The notes under the pieces were generated by a model. The model made no database searches, had not been told where the DNA came from, and saw only the letters and a list, made by a program, of their open reading frames with translations. This document shows, in pieces, positions 23,489 through 36,318 of a stretch of DNA of 64,000 nucleotides. Positions within the stretch are counted from its first letter, which is position 1; each line of letters begins with the position of its first letter. A program made the translations under genes and the position numbers. Origin of the DNA: Arabidopsis thaliana (taxonomy: Eukaryota; Streptophyta; Magnoliopsida; Brassicales; Brassicaceae); the NCBI RefSeq assembly GCF_000001735.4, contig NC_003076.8:17177835-17241834 (forward strand), read 5' to 3'.

Positions 23489-24502
23489 TATGTCCAGTCT
23501 TTTTTTGGTAAGTGACCGGGAGACAATTGCCTCCCGTGATTTATTAAGAAACTAAAGAAAAGTTACAAACGAACTCGCCTTAGTTGAGTAGACCCAAGAG
23601 TATCCTCCTTCAACAAAGATGACATCGCATCGGGAACAAAATCAAAAGAATGAAAGCCTAAAGATAACAAAATTGTATAGTTTGCTAATCCGTCCGCAAG
23701 ACAATTAGCTTCTCTATACACGTAAACAATTCGGACCAACCAGTCTTTCTGTAGAAAGTTGTGGCACAACCGCACCAGGAATGACAGCGGATGAGAGTCA
23801 CTAATCCCTGTTTTGAGGAAACCCACTATCGCCTCTGAATCCACCTCCAACTCCACTCGAGGCACCTTCTTCTCCCATGCGAAATACAATCCGTAATACA
23901 CTCCCCATAGCTCTGCATGTTGAGCTGAGCATCGGCCTATATTTAGAGAAAAGCCACCACACCAAGCTCCTTCACAATCCCGTAGTACTCCGCCTGCAGA
24001 AGCCAGCCCCGGATTTCCACGAGACGCCCCATCTGTGTTTACTTTCACCCAACCCACACATGGAAGCACCCAACCAATCAGCCGTTCAACTCTAGGTTGC
24101 GTACTTCCAACCAAAGCGTTACCCAAATGTGCTCTATACACTTCCACAACCCACTCTTTAACAAATTTCACACGGTCCCTGCATTTCGTGTTCTCCCCAA
24201 ATATATTACTGCATCTCCACTTCCACCCCCACCATATTATCACCGCAAAAATGGTGGACCACGGTATATCCTCACAGCTACTCCTATCACACAAGTTATC
24301 ATAGAGCCATTCAAACAGAGATTTCGAAAAGAACCCCTGCTGCCTCCTTCGCGGCACAAATCTGACCCAAATCCCCAATTGAGCTGGACAGTCTCTAAAC
24401 ACGTGAAGCACAGATTCAACTCCACCTATATAAACCTGAGACACATTCGAGGCGCTAAGATGTCTTCGATGCCGTTCCTCATCTGTCATAACTATGTCCA
24501 GT
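23489..24502 (-). mobile_element. 5'-truncated LINE (plant L1-like) with 10-bp target-site duplication
   Basis: The element body is about 23499-24492, on the minus strand. It is flanked by the direct repeat TATGTCCAGT at 23489-23498 and 24493-24502. Its 3' end shows as a short T run (CTTTTTTTGG at 23499) next to the left copy, as expected for target-primed reverse transcription. Only the last part of ORF2 remains: the zinc-knuckle region after the reverse transcriptase and the RNase H domain. Truncation falls three bases upstream of the ATG of the remaining frame. The poly(A) is short (seven T) and the duplication is perfect. Confidence 0.85.
23563..24489 (-). CDS. RNase H-like protein derived from LINE ORF2
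   Basis: Open frame of 308 aa with no intron. Residues 1-36 (EERHRRHLS...ESVLHVFRDCP) are the tail of the zf-RVT region of plant LINEs; its first cysteine pair is lost (SQVY instead of a CxxC). Residues 147-272 form an RNase H domain with all four acidic catalytic positions: D153 (VNTDGASRG), E193 (HAELWG), D217 (EVDSEA) and D266 (LADGLAN). Such enzymes cut RNA in RNA-DNA hybrids. The frame is uninterrupted and could encode an active domain, and it matches the gene remembered as At5g42905. Whether it is transcribed or has any host role cannot be told from sequence. It may simply be a recent insertion that has not yet decayed. Confidence 0.8.
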   Translation of the reverse strand: MTDEERHRRHLSASNVSQVYIGGVESVLHVFRDCPAQLGIWVRFVPRRRQQGFFSKSLFEWLYDNLCDRSSCEDIPWSTIFAVIIWWGWKWRCSNIFGENTKCRDRVKFVKEWVVEVYRAHLGNALVGSTQPRVERLIGWVLPCVGWVKVNTDGASRGNPGLASAGGVLRDCEGAWCGGFSLNIGRCSAQHAELWGVYYGLYFAWEKKVPRVELEVDSEAIVGFLKTGISDSHPLSFLVRLCHNFLQKDWLVRIVYVYREANCLADGLANYTILLSLGFHSFDFVPDAMSSLLKEDTLGSTQLRRVRL

Positions 24503-26073
24503 TTGGTTATATATACTTTCTGTTTATACTTATATTTATATATATTTTTCCTAAATATAACTATTACTTTTGATTATTTGTTAAACATGTCCATGGATTT
24601 AACTCAATCTCAATAAATGCTTCTTAGTCTTGTGTCTCTTTATCATAATTTGTTGTTGAATAAATTTTTTATTTACCATTGTAAAAAAAAAACTGAAAAT
24701 TTGCGTAAAATCATTGTAACTCTTCTTTTCTTTTCTTTTTGACTTTTTGTCAAACGTTTTCTTAATCATTATAACTCTTCATTCGATATGTTTTCAATTA
24801 GGATCACATCTTTCACTATGATGTTGTTCTACTGCTAATATAGTCTCGTTAAATGCTTTTGAGGGTTACGTCCATTTACCATATTCTTCGTAAATGTATC
24901 TTATATTAGTTATGGTTAAAAACATATTTTCAAGGTTGTCTCAATCTATTAGAGTCATGTCTCTGTGTCATAAACTTTGATTTCACCTTTAGCAGATAAT
25001 TTTAATCTTATGTTTTTATATTTTTTCATAGTATTTTATAATATACATCATTTTGAGTTCAAATTCTTTAGTAAATTTTATAAAAATTTAAAATATTTTA
25101 TCGTGCAACACCACCTATAAAAAACCTATAGTCCACCCTTTTTATCTTCTTTTCCTTAGTTATTGTATCATTAACAAAAACTCCAAAAAAAAAAACAAGA
25201 AAATATGTAAACCAAAAGCCAAACATCAGTTAAAGTTACAAATTAAAGCCATTCATGGTCTAAATTTCTAAAAAGAGAACCACCCGCTAACCTATTATCA
25301 AGTCAAAAGGATAGTTTTCCATGAATTCATTTGTGTGGTGCGATTTTGATTCAGTAGATTAATTACCATGAAATACATCATATCAATTTACTAATTTTAT
25401 AAATATTATCTTTGGATAGTTACCGACGTTCAAATCTACATAATGCAATAATGCATGTTGTTTACAACAGCATTGTGTAATTTTTATTAATAATCTAATC
25501 ATTTTAAAATTTTATTATTTAATTAAATTAATTTAAATATAAATAAATACTTATGAAAAATATCTATACAAAAATGTAAAAAAATATATTTAAAATTATC
25601 AACTCATCTAGATCTTTCTTATATTTAAAAAGTTAACTTTCAATTACTAGATAGATACACTAAGTGAGAAAGGTAAAATAAATTATTTGCTCCTTATATA
25701 GTGTTTTTTATTTATACAAATTGTTGTTTTATTAGATCCCTTTTATTCTAGATTTTTCTTACTTCATTTGGATAATGTGCTTAACTCAGCTTAGATTTAT
25801 TATTTTATTTTATTTTGGGTTAATTGCCATACATTAGTTTTCTTATATATTCAATTACTCTTTTGGTTCACTGAAACTTATGAGAAACTTTTAATCCAAA
25901 AAAAAAAAAAACTTATGAGAAACAAAATGAATATTTTTCTTGATCATTTCTCTCTCCCTCTGTTTTAAAATTTCTCCTTTCCTCTGTTTTGCATGATTTT
26001 TAACCTCAAAAGCTCTTACATTTCAACAACTGTTTTCTAAGGCCACTAATCACTCGGATTTGTGTCAGGTGAA
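24503..26073. other. Intergenic, AT-rich; bZIP15 promoter and leader
   Basis: Strongly AT-rich with no supported gene or repeat. A splice acceptor (GTGTCAG at 26062-26068) lies five bases before the bZIP15 ATG, which suggests a 5' UTR intron in the last part of this stretch. Confidence 0.5.
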
Positions 26074-27377
26074 ATGGATAGTTACTGGAGACTTAAAAAC
26101 TTGGTGAATGATTTGCCAGTTAGTACTTCTTTAAGCCGACAAGGATCAATATACTCATGGACAGTAGATCAGTTTCAGACCAGCTTAGGGTTAGATTGTG
26201 GATCAATGAACATGGATGAGTTGGTTAAGCATATATCAAGTGCTGAAGAAACACAAGAGGGGTCGCAGAGGCAAGGCTCAACTACTCTGCCTCCAACACT
26301 TAGCAAACAAAATGTTGGTGAAGTTTGGAAATCTATCACAGAGGAAAAACACACCAATAACAATGGAGGAGTAACAAACATTACTCATCTTCAGGGACAA
26401 CAAACCTTAGGGGAAATCACTCTTGAAGAGTTTTTCATCCGTGCTGGAGCAAGAGGAGGTAATACCAATGGTGGCTCCATTCATGACTCATCGTCATCGA
26501 TTTCCGGTAATCCACACACTAGTTTGGGTGTTCAGATTCAGCCAAAAGCCATGGTTTCTGATTTTATGAACAATATGGTTCCAAGGAGTCATGATTCTTA
26601 TTTGCATCAAAATGTGAATGGATCTATGTCAACATATCAACCACAACAATCTATCATGTCTATGCCAAATGGTTATTCTTATGGAAAACAAATCCGATTC
26701 TCAAATGGTTCCTTGGGATCTGGTAACCAAAGTCTCCAAGATACGAAGAGAAGCTTGGTCCCAAGTGTTGCGACAATTCCAAGTGAAGCCATAACATGTT
26801 CACCGGTTACCCCATTTCCAACATTAAATGGGAAACAAAAGATTAACGGTGAGTCTTCATTACTCTCACCATCTCCATACATTAGTAATGGTAGTACTAG
26901 TACAAGAGGTGGGAAGATTAATAGTGAAATTACCGCGGAAAAACAATTCGTTGACAAAAAGCTTAGGAGAAAGATTAAGAACCGAGAATCCGCAGCGAGA
27001 TCACGGGCTCGAAAGCAAGTAAGAAAATGTTATATATATATATATATATTATCTATCCATCTTGATTGATTGTGTTTTATAAGTACCAAACTGCTCATTT
27101 TTGCTCTCTAGGCTCAAACTATGGAGGTTGAAGTTGAACTTGAAAACTTAAAGAAAGATTATGAAGAGCTACTAAAACAACATGTAGAGTTGCGGAAAAG
27201 ACAAATGGAACCAGTAATCTATTTATTCCAATCTTATTTCCTCAACCGTACATCAATTAAAAACTTGAGAACCTTGTTCTAACTTTTTGTATATCTAAAT
27301 AATACGTGAAGGGAATGATTAGCCTTCATGAACGACCGGAGAGAAAGCTGAGGAGAACGAAATCGGACATCAAGTGA
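26074..27377 (+). CDS. BZIP15: bZIP15, ABF/AREB-group bZIP transcription factor
   Basis: Three exons, 26074-27018, 27112-27213 and 27312-27377, give 370 aa. The start is ATG 26074; the frame upstream has only a GTG. Group A (ABF/AREB/DPBF) phospho-motifs are present. SRQGSIYSWTVDQFQTSLG lies at about 21-39, QGSTTLPPTLSKQNVGEVW is near 68-86 and TLGEITLEEFFIRAGA is near 111-126. The basic region KNRESAARSRARKQ ends exon 1 at residue 315. The leucine zipper continues in exon 2 (VEVELENLKKDYEELLKQ). The C-terminus (ERKLRRTKSDIK) lacks the usual ABF ending. The family binds ABRE/G-box DNA in ABA and seed programmes. A (TA)n tract follows the exon 1 donor at about 27031-27049. It corresponds to At5g42910. 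Confidence 0.95.
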
Positions 27378-28475
27378 ATCAATGAAACCCGAGTTGGAGG
27401 ATGATGATGAGTTTATTTTGTTCATCATGTTTTGTTTTCGTATATTTTTGACCAAATAAGCTATTTATTAGACATCTTATTCTTAAACCCATTTGATAAT
27501 GTCCTAAAGATCGAATTCTCATGGTCTAGGGGAAAATCCAAAACTTATTTTTATTGGAGCCAGAAAATACTACTATTAAATATTATTATTTTGGCTTTAG
27601 AAAACAATGTCATACTAATCTCAACCATAAAACTATAAAATTATATTATAGGCTCAATAATTGCTGCTAAATTTTTTCACTATTGATTCATTTGCAATAT
27701 ACAAAAATAACTCCTATAATAAATCAAAAAAATTCAGTGTTGATTCATTTGCAACAAAACACGAAAAATTTCACTGTCTTTTGTGGTTGGCTTTGTTCTT
27801 CCTGGGACATGGGAGTGAATTTAGCAAATCGTGGTTCCTCTTAGGTCTTCGTTCATGCCTTTGATTTTGCTTTGTCTTTTTGATATGTAAAAATTTACGT
27901 TTGACAGTTTTCCTGTAATTTAGGGATTCGCTTCCTTCTTTTGGATTAAGTTTTTGGGATGTATTTATTTTCCGCCCGCTCTTGTAATTCAAACTTGCAT
28001 ATTTCCTTGGTAATTGTACTTAAATAAGATGACAAAAAAACTAAAAGTTAAAGTAAATCAAACTATATAATCACTTGAAAGTTATAAACTAATATCCAAT
28101 TTGATTTGGTTTTGTTTTCTTCACTACCTCCAATTGCAGGAACAACATTTGTCAATGATTGCAGTAGCAACCTGTAATAACGGTTGTCTACGAGTTGATT
28201 CCTTTTTTTTTCTCCAAAACCTGTGACGAGCCCTTTTTCACTTTTCTAGTTTCCAAGCTACCCGCTAGGCTTTAATGCTTAAATCGAGACCAAAACAGAG
28301 CAGGCTAAAACGGATTGGACTTGAAACATTGCCAGGTTTAAAACAGACCAGGTCCTCACCCAACAAGTAGGCTGTTTCAATAACGGTTTATACGATAAAA
28401 AAATGTTACATGCAAAAACTTTTGCTTGTACCACCAGAGAAAGATAATATAGAGAAGTGAGTGGCGATGTAATCT
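27378..28475. other. Convergent intergenic region between bZIP15 and THO5A
   Basis: Tail-to-tail 3' UTRs with a 1.1 kb spacer. The phrase TTGATTCATTTGCAA occurs twice, near 27683 and 27740. No gene is supported; the open frames here are short and of ordinary composition. Confidence 0.5.
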
Positions 28476-31400
28476 CTAGCATGGATAACCCGATGCACAT
28501 CCTCTGCCCTTCCATGAGATCATTTTCCGGTGATCTCTGCCTCTGAATGATCTCACAAGAAGCTTACCGTCAACAGGCTTGCACAAACCGACATCAACCA
28601 CAGTTGTGGCTGTTCCTCTTTTGGAATCTGGAGATGGGTCATCCACGTAATAGTCGAACAACATTGCTAAGCATCTGATTTGATGAGATAGGAGATAGTT
28701 TTCTTGATCTGAAGGAATAATCTTCAACATATGAAGGTTCACCTGATACCGCCACGAAAAGGTTACAAAGGCGTTATCTTTGGTGTCATCGAGTAAAGAT
28801 TAGTATATGTTACTGGGTTTGACACTTACTTCTGCTTCCATTGCTCGAAGTTCATTGTAATGGTCACTTTCATTTGTCCCATTTTCATTTCCTGATGAAG
28901 AAGATGCGTGGAGAGACAGAGAAAACAAAGGAGGTCGAAGAGGATACTCCATGCTAATTTGTACCTGCCAATACAACTCGATTTAACACTTAAGAAAGAA
29001 AAAGATATAGGGAAGATACCGTATTAGAAGATAGTGTTTTAGAAGTTACCATTGCTTCTAACTTCCACAACTTTCCGCCATCTGTTTTCCTGGAGAACAC
29101 AAGCGCAAACTCTCTCGAACCATAATCCACCCATGAATTATCAGCTTTCTCAGGGCATAACTCTTCCACATGCGCCTCAGTTCTTCCGGTTGGCTCATCT
29201 ATTTCACTATCATCGTCCAGAACAAGATCCAAATCATCTTCGTATTTCTTGAAACTTGGGGACTTTCCTTTGCTAATCGGAGAATCTAGATTCTTTGTCA
29301 TCAAGGCCAACTGCCTTGACCGTGCTTGATTAGATACTTTCGATGGGGTATGATTGGAACTGGTTAACGAAGCAGCCGCCGTGACCAAAGAGGGAAGTTC
29401 TCCATCTTCCCGTATACTTTCAAAATCTTCTTTTCCAGAAATAGATCTTCCATCTACATCGATTTCCATAGGTTCTGGAACTTGTTCCACACTGTTCAGA
29501 GTCAGAGAGCATGACTTACTAGCTGAAGATTGTATATGTAACCAGGAATCCAAAGCACAGAGAACCTTATGCAGTGCCCAAGGAGCATCTTCGCAGTTCA
29601 CCACTGGTAACTCATGTTTCATAAGCAAATCAAGCTGTTCCCTGTAGCCAGTAGAAGTTTCCAAAGTATTCAGCAAAAATAAACATATCAACAGAAATAA
29701 TTACCTATAGAAGCTCTTATCACGAAGTTGACAATGCTACAGAGGGATTAAATTGACCGCCAAGTTATTGACAAACCCAAACTATTAAATGTACAAACCA
29801 TATGCTGATTATCATGGTGGTCTACTAATTTTCTGGAATTCTTTGCATCGTGTTCTTTAATTAAGACGGAAAACATACAGAGTGGTGAACTCACGCAAGA
29901 GCCAGATGCGCTTTTTTCCGCAAGCGTATTCTTCGCAGAACTGTTTGCACTCTATGCTGCTGGCGATACAATGAAAGATCAGGCACAAACGTATCACTTT
30001 TAGCTGGGTCAGTGTTATGAGCTTCTTGGCCTAATAAAACCGGTGAAATATCAATTCCCGCCAAATGTTGTACCCATTTATAAGGCCTTGAAGTTCTGTT
30101 CTCATCAAACGTCTGACCATCACCAAGGATGAGCTTGGTTGACTGCATGGAAAACCGGCCATATAAAGAGAATTGAGTATGCATTTTTAAAAGTAAAGCC
30201 ATCAAAAGTCACATGTAGAAGAAAACTGAAACACAGAAACAAAAAGTTACCTGATGAGGAGGCTCAAGTCCAGCGTCATCTGGAAACAAGTTACAAAATA
30301 TGTTTTTTTCTGGTCCATCCTGAGAGCCTTCAGCGCCAACACATACAACATTCAACTTCAGCAAGTACTCAAACTTGAGAATGACAAGTTTCAAGGATTT
30401 TGTATCTGGTATCTCATCATCATATATGTGAAGGACAATTTTGAGAGGGTGGACTTGATATAATCCTGCCTTGTCAGAACCTTCTTTGCTAGTAAGTTTC
30501 TTGGGTCGTTTTCTTCTCCTTTGTCCATCATCATCGTCATCAGGTCCATCATCCTCCAACCTAGAACTCTCTGTATTACTCGACATACCTGAAAAACCAA
30601 TACCAAATTAGCATTCTTTTCGTTTTAGTATTAGAAAACACAGTAAATTTTCAAAACAACTTACCTGAGTCCTTTCTGGATTGTTGTCTAGCATAAGCTT
30701 GAGCATCCTTAAGACTCCCAACTACCTCCAATTCAATACTCTCCTCAAAAGCTTCCTTTTGTGCCAAGAGCTGTGAGTATAGAACATAAAGCGGAGGAGG
30801 AAGCAGCTCAGCTAAATTATGCTGCTTCAGTTTCTTTGTGTGCTGTATACCCAAGTGGTTCTGTACTGGAAGCGATGCTTTCTTCAGAGACTTAAGGTGT
30901 AGAGGAAGACTCGACAAAAACTTCTTACGCTCCGCAATGGTTTCTAATAAACTCTTCTTCTGTTGCTCCAATCTCGCTCGATGCTTACACAATTCTTTCC
31001 TCTGAATCAAAAAACATAAAAAGGTAATGAAACATTATATCACGTTGAATGAATTTCAGAGATGGTGATGATTAACCAACCTGATGAAGCTCAAAATTGA
31101 GTCTCTTAGGCATCAAAACATGAGAACTATCACTTGAAAGCGATTGATCTTTGATAGCTTCAGGAGCATGACGAAAGAAGTCTTGTTCAGGAACAAGGTC
31201 AATATCAGGATACTTAGATTTGAAATCTCTACAAGCCTTGATAGCTTTAACGTAATGGCTCTTCTCATACATAAGATTATGCAATTGCAATGTCGTGAAA
31301 TCAACAGGTGCCTTTGCTCTTTCCGTCTCCGCTTTCACTTTATCTTCCTCAGTCAAAATCGCCCGATTCGCCTGCGAAAAAAACCCTAATAAGTATCGTA

Positions 31401-31688
31401 TAGCGAAAGAGGTGGAGGGAGAAGATTGGTAAGTACCTGACGAAGATTGACGAAGTTGAGGAACATTTGAGTGAGGAGTTCTCGAATCTCAGATTTGTGG
31501 TTTCCTTGTTTTTTCATGGAGAGCATCTTCGCGACGATTTCTTCTACGGAGGTTTTGCTCTCTCGAAGTAGCTCGAGTGGAGATTTTCCTGGCTCTCGGG
31601 GAGGTTGTATAGTCTCTATGGTAGTTACTTCCGGCGTCGGGAATTCGTCGGCAGTTACCATTCCTTCCTCTATTTCGCCGTCCTCCAT
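28476..31688 (-). CDS. THO5A: THO complex subunit 5A
   Basis: Eight exons: 31688-31437, 31371-31081, 31001-30665, 30588-30251, 30142-29895, 29641-29050, 28964-28830 and 28742-28476. All junctions are in phase, giving 819 aa. The start is MEDGEIEEGMVTADE. The N-terminal third is helical with coiled coil (HRARLEQQKKSLLETIAERKKFL in exon 3). An acidic and basic linker (EDDGPDDDDDGQRRRKRPKK) follows in exon 4, and the C-terminal half is the THOC5 (FimP/DUF) fold ending in RGRDHRKMISWKGRGCASG. THO5 belongs to the nuclear THO/TREX complex, which couples transcription to mRNP assembly and export and, in plants, supports small-RNA production. Arabidopsis has a second copy (THO5B). It corresponds to At5g42920. 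Confidence 0.96.
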
Positions 31689-32903
31689 TCTCGATTTCTC
31701 CAGTCAGGCTCGCTCCGGTACTTCTGACAGGATTTATGATTTTTCTCTTCTTCTTTTTTTTTGTTCTTTGTTTTTTTGTCAAACTATTTATGATTTTTAT
31801 GTAAACTATATTTTGTTACAAATATTATATCTACTCCATGATGGGATGATAATTGCGTAAAAGAGATTATGTAACATTTTTTTTCAGAAAATTCTGTATA
31901 AAGACAAGAAAAAATTTGGTTTGATATCAAAAATATTATGTAAAAAACACCAAAAAGGAAACTACTTGATAATTTTGGTGAAGGAAGAGAGAGACATATC
32001 AGATATGTCGTGGTAGAACAGAGGTTTGATCAATCAAATAGCCTTCTATGGTACGGAAATTTTATTGAGTTGTAGCTAAGCCTTATAACTAGATTTACCA
32101 CTTTGCGGATTTGGATTTGAGTTAATATTCTAAAAGTTATCTGTGTTTTCGTAAAGTCCTCTGTTTCAGACGTGATTTAGACCAGAGTGTATTAAACAAA
32201 TTATCTCGAGTGCACCTGCGGTCAGATCATCACTAAACTTTGAGGTTAGCTTCAGGACATCTTGAGGGTTGAGTTTCAACGGTGGAGATTTGAATTGGAC
32301 GGTTAGATTGCGATTCGTGACTCAATATTTGAGACCAATTGTTTGGGTTATTTTCAGATTTTTTCCAATTTAGGTTAAAGGTTGGTTTGCTGTTGTAGTT
32401 GGATGTATGGTGAGTTGAGATATTGTTGGTGAGTAGGAAGTTACTGCTCGTTGTGGGATTGTTGTTTTTGGTTTCAAAATCATTCTTGTTTCGAGGTGGG
32501 TATGTGACCATGAGATTATCTAAGCAATTGAGATTGTGTGATTTATTTGTTGTATGTATAGGCAGTATTTTTGGTACCATTATTCAATCCCCCGAGATGG
32601 TTGTGTCAATGGATGATTGTTCATTGGTTTGATTTATTTCATGATTTATTTGTTGATTGTTATATTGGTTTGCTTGTGTGTATAACTCGCAGGTAAGAGA
32701 ATCGTTTCACTAAGTATTTATTGAAATATTTATGCATTTCTTTTCTTGATGCAGATAAAGATAAAGTGAGACGTAGAATCATTGCGAGAAAGAAAGGATG
32801 ATCTAAGGCCAAAATAAGAAAATAACACCTACATCACCGAAACGAGACCCTAGAAAAGCTAAACACATCAACTTTTCAAAAGAATTTATGACTTCGTCAA
32901 AAT
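31689..32903. other. Intergenic between THO5A promoter and lipase 3' end
   Basis: The THO5A promoter and leader start at 31689 on the opposite strand, where there is a pyrimidine and T-rich patch (31741-31780). A 348-base open stretch on the minus strand at 32233-32580 has Asn/Ser/Thr-rich random-looking composition and is not called as a gene. No repeat family is recognised. Confidence 0.45.
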
Positions 32904-35900
32904 TTAATCAAGATGCGAGTCAGGTAAGTCACCTAAAAGAGTAACATTGATGTACTCATTAGGGAAGTGAGCAGGTAATCCAGGAATCAACAATGCAACA
33001 ACCCTAAAACACCTTAAGAACCATCCTTCTCTGAACTCTCCACCTTTCCAATAAGGCATGACGAAACTACGTATCAACTCCCACAGTGCATTCATTATCT
33101 TTGGTAAAACCCATACGAGATTAAAGTAGTTTTTGTTTGGTTCCTCTTCCTCTACCTGAACATAATACAAATTAAACAACAACAATGTAGATAGATATCA
33201 TCAGTAGGGTAAGTGCGTAAGCGACATTAGACGGATGAGTGATTAAAGCAAAGAAACAAGATTGTCATATATATGCAACCAACCTTTCCTTTATAGAAAC
33301 TGTCATAGTAAAGGCATGCCCCAAAGTGTTTAAACATGAGTGTTTTGTCGTCGAAAGGCAACCTAGGAACCATGTCGTTGCAATAAACATATCTTTCATA
33401 CTTCACGTCAAACTTCTTTAGTGAATCTTTCATGAAATTTCCAAACTCCTCGTCGCCTACGCGTGGCTGTCCAAATGTGTAAACTCCTTCTAGTCTCTCT
33501 AGCATTTGCTCCTCATCATGCATCACCAAAACAGCCGTGAATAGGATCGCTAAAGCCCCACCTAGGCTATGTCCGGTCAATATAAATTTAGATGTCGGGT
33601 TTTGGTCGAGGATTTCTTTTAAGTGACGCCTAACAGTGTAGTATGCATATAGAGTTGTTGCGTTTTGGGTTTCGTCAAGGTTTACTTCTTTAGGCCATCC
33701 TTCTTTTTGAAGGCCCAAAGCTTTCATGAACCCGCCATGAATCTTTCCCACATTCTTAACCTCGTACCTATTTTGGAAATCAATACTAGTTTTATTAGGG
33801 GGGCTAAAGGATGAACTTAAAGAGTATAAAAACAAAAACCTAGACTGTTTGTGTGTGGAAATAAATTATAACAAAAGAAACTAAAATTACCAAGAGAGAT
33901 CCAGGTCTGTACACCAATCATCGGCATCGAAAGGATCAGTGCCTCTGAAACTAACGATGATGAGGTTTGGATCTGTACTTGTGTCCTTTATAACAATCAC
34001 CTCCGTTGATCTTTGTTTCTGGTAACCTAAAAACCAAGGAAGAAAAAATAAATTAATTTTTTTTGTTTATATAATATAAATAGAAAAATGAATTTGATCT
34101 TAAAACTGTATATGAAAAAAATGAAAAAAAAAACTGTATATGAAGTATTTTAGGAAAATTTAAATTCTAGAGAATTTGAGGTTATTGTCTCTAAAAATTT
34201 TAAATATTTTAGCACACATAGACAACTATTTAAAAGATACAAACATAAAATTTCTAGTCGTAATTTTATGTTTAATTTAGAGGCAAAAAGGTAAGAGAAT
34301 TTAATCTTTTTATAAATTGATTTTTAGGAAAGACAATATATAAATTGAACTAAATATAAAGTTTTTTGGTCTATCATTGATTTGAGTATTATTATTGGAA
34401 TCAAATTCTTTTTAGTTAAGAAAAATAATATATTGCACATTTCAGACAGTGTTTTCACGTGGTATTTGCCTTCTTCGGACCCATTAAGTTAATTATTCAT
34501 CAATAATATAAAAAAAAAAGGGAATTAGTCTCACCATTCCAACAGCTGTAGAAACCTAATAAGTCCATCTGTGCCACATTTAATAAAAACATAGAGATTA
34601 TAAGTCCAACACAATTATTTCATGATTTAATAATCAATGGAAATCATGCATGATCATGCTATTAGATAAGTTAAATAATTGGACGATGGCAGCTAAATGA
34701 GATTATATATGCATTAGTTGTCGTGTCTTTATATGTAACTAACTTTAAGCGAGGAAAATCTTCTCTTTTTTTACTTTACAAAGGAAAACAAAATAACAAT
34801 AAAAAAAATGTTATTTAGAAAAGAAAAAGACTCTAGAATTATTATTTTTTAATCCCAAAATTGATTGTTATCATCTATAGACATTATATATAGAAGATGA
34901 TATGTAAGTTTTGCTAGTACATATTATTAATTTCTTAAATTCCAAATTCAAATCCGTGTATTGTATATTATTGACAACAAAAAGTAAAATAATTTTTCAA
35001 ACAAAAAAGAATCATTTTTCATTTACTAGGCAAACGAAATTATATTGACTGTGACTAGTGTGTATAGCATAGTAAAAGTATGGAGAAAAACTAGAAATTC
35101 AATTTAACAGAAGTTATTTTCTTCAATATGTTACGGGAAAGGAAAATTTCTCTTTTTTTTCTTCCAGCGGATATAGAGTACTGTGTTTTATATATATGAT
35201 TGGTGAAGTTATAATAAAATGTCGAAGAAATTCAGTTTCTTAATCTATTTTTATTACCAGTCATATTCAACAAATTTGATCCAAAAATGCATTTTAATGA
35301 TAGAACGTGAATTTAAATGAGCAAAACAAAACTACTATCGTTTTCTAGCAACATGTAAAAGTTGTAAACAACAAGGAAAAGATTAAAGAATAAAACCTTC
35401 CAATGGTTGTGAAGAACGGAGCTGACAAAGTTTATATTCTCGTAAGACAGCTTAGAAGCCATAATTGACAACATTGCTTTGTATCTTTTACTTCCTCTCT
35501 CTACTTTCGGGTTTAACTCTACCCGCCGGTCTAGGTTTCCGTTTAGTGATGCAAACGTCGCTGATGCTTTTTCCGGCCAAATAATGTTTCCTAAAATAGT
35601 TACAAAATAATATATTTGTTAAAAGTTAGGGTCTACCTCACGATATTCATACAGCGGATTTCGCACAAAAAAGGTTATAAAATTAAGGTAATCGCATTGG
35701 TGTCACCAATTGAGTTTTATTGTAGGTCATCTCTCAAATTTGGTTTCAAAATTCAATTAATTAAAAGATTATGATAAAGCAGAGAACCCCATTTGGAGTA
35801 ACTTACAACCTTAATGTTTTGTCTAGTATAATTCATAGTAACCATCAATTATTTGTATATTATCTTCGTTGTTCCCATTTGGGATTTCAAAATTAATGAA

Positions 35901-36318
35901 GAAATTCTAATGTTTCGACGTTGAATTTTACCTTTAGTGTAATTAACCGAACGTATACCCATTAGCTCGAACTTGTATACAAAAGAAAAAAAATATCTTA
36001 AAAGACAATCTTACCTTTGAAAAGATTTGGGAGTATCATCAAGAAACCACCATTGGAAGAAAGAAGGTTGAGCCAACAAGCAAGAGAAAATCCAACAAAA
36101 TAGAGAGGTTTCTTAAAGAGAATTATGAGTTTTTGAATAACGATGGATACAAAGATAATCCACCGTCGCCGGAATCTGGAAAGATCATCCTCAATCCTCT
36201 CTTCCGAAGAATGGATGAACTTTCTATCTCCGAGATCCGATGAGAAGAGAAGATGTATAAGATCCGAGACGGTGGCTTCTCTCGGATCCAACACAAAGTA
36301 GTTTTTGGTTCTAGACAT
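32904..36318 (-). CDS. Class-3 lipase (alpha/beta hydrolase, oil-body-lipase-like)
   Basis: Six exons, 36318-36015, 35590-35397, 34568-34535, 34026-33891, 33767-33284 and 33155-32904, give 467 aa. Exon 3 is only 34 nt. Near the N-terminus a basic and hydrophobic stretch ([19 protein letters not shown] and [16 protein letters not shown], about 50-90) suggests membrane or lipid-droplet association. The lipase_3 core shows [20 protein letters not shown], the nucleophile elbow GHSLGG with Ser at about 290, and the Asp region [14 protein letters not shown]. The downstream [13 protein letters not shown] tail may carry the catalytic His. It should be a triacylglycerol or acyl-ester lipase, similar to the plant OBL group. 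It corresponds to At5g42930. I do not assign an OBL number. Confidence 0.92.

Noticed and set aside
26062-26073. In-frame GTG four codons before the bZIP15 ATG as a start
   Set aside because: GTG is not a normal plant start, and a splice acceptor falls inside these codons.
27771-27992. 73-codon basic frame between bZIP15 and THO5A
   Set aside because: Lys/Arg/Asn-rich, no motif, no conservation evidence available; most likely chance in the convergent 3' region.
32233-32580. 115-codon minus-strand open frame in the THO5A-lipase spacer
   Set aside because: Asn/Ser/Thr-rich composition without motifs, no splice context and no family recognised; probably chance.
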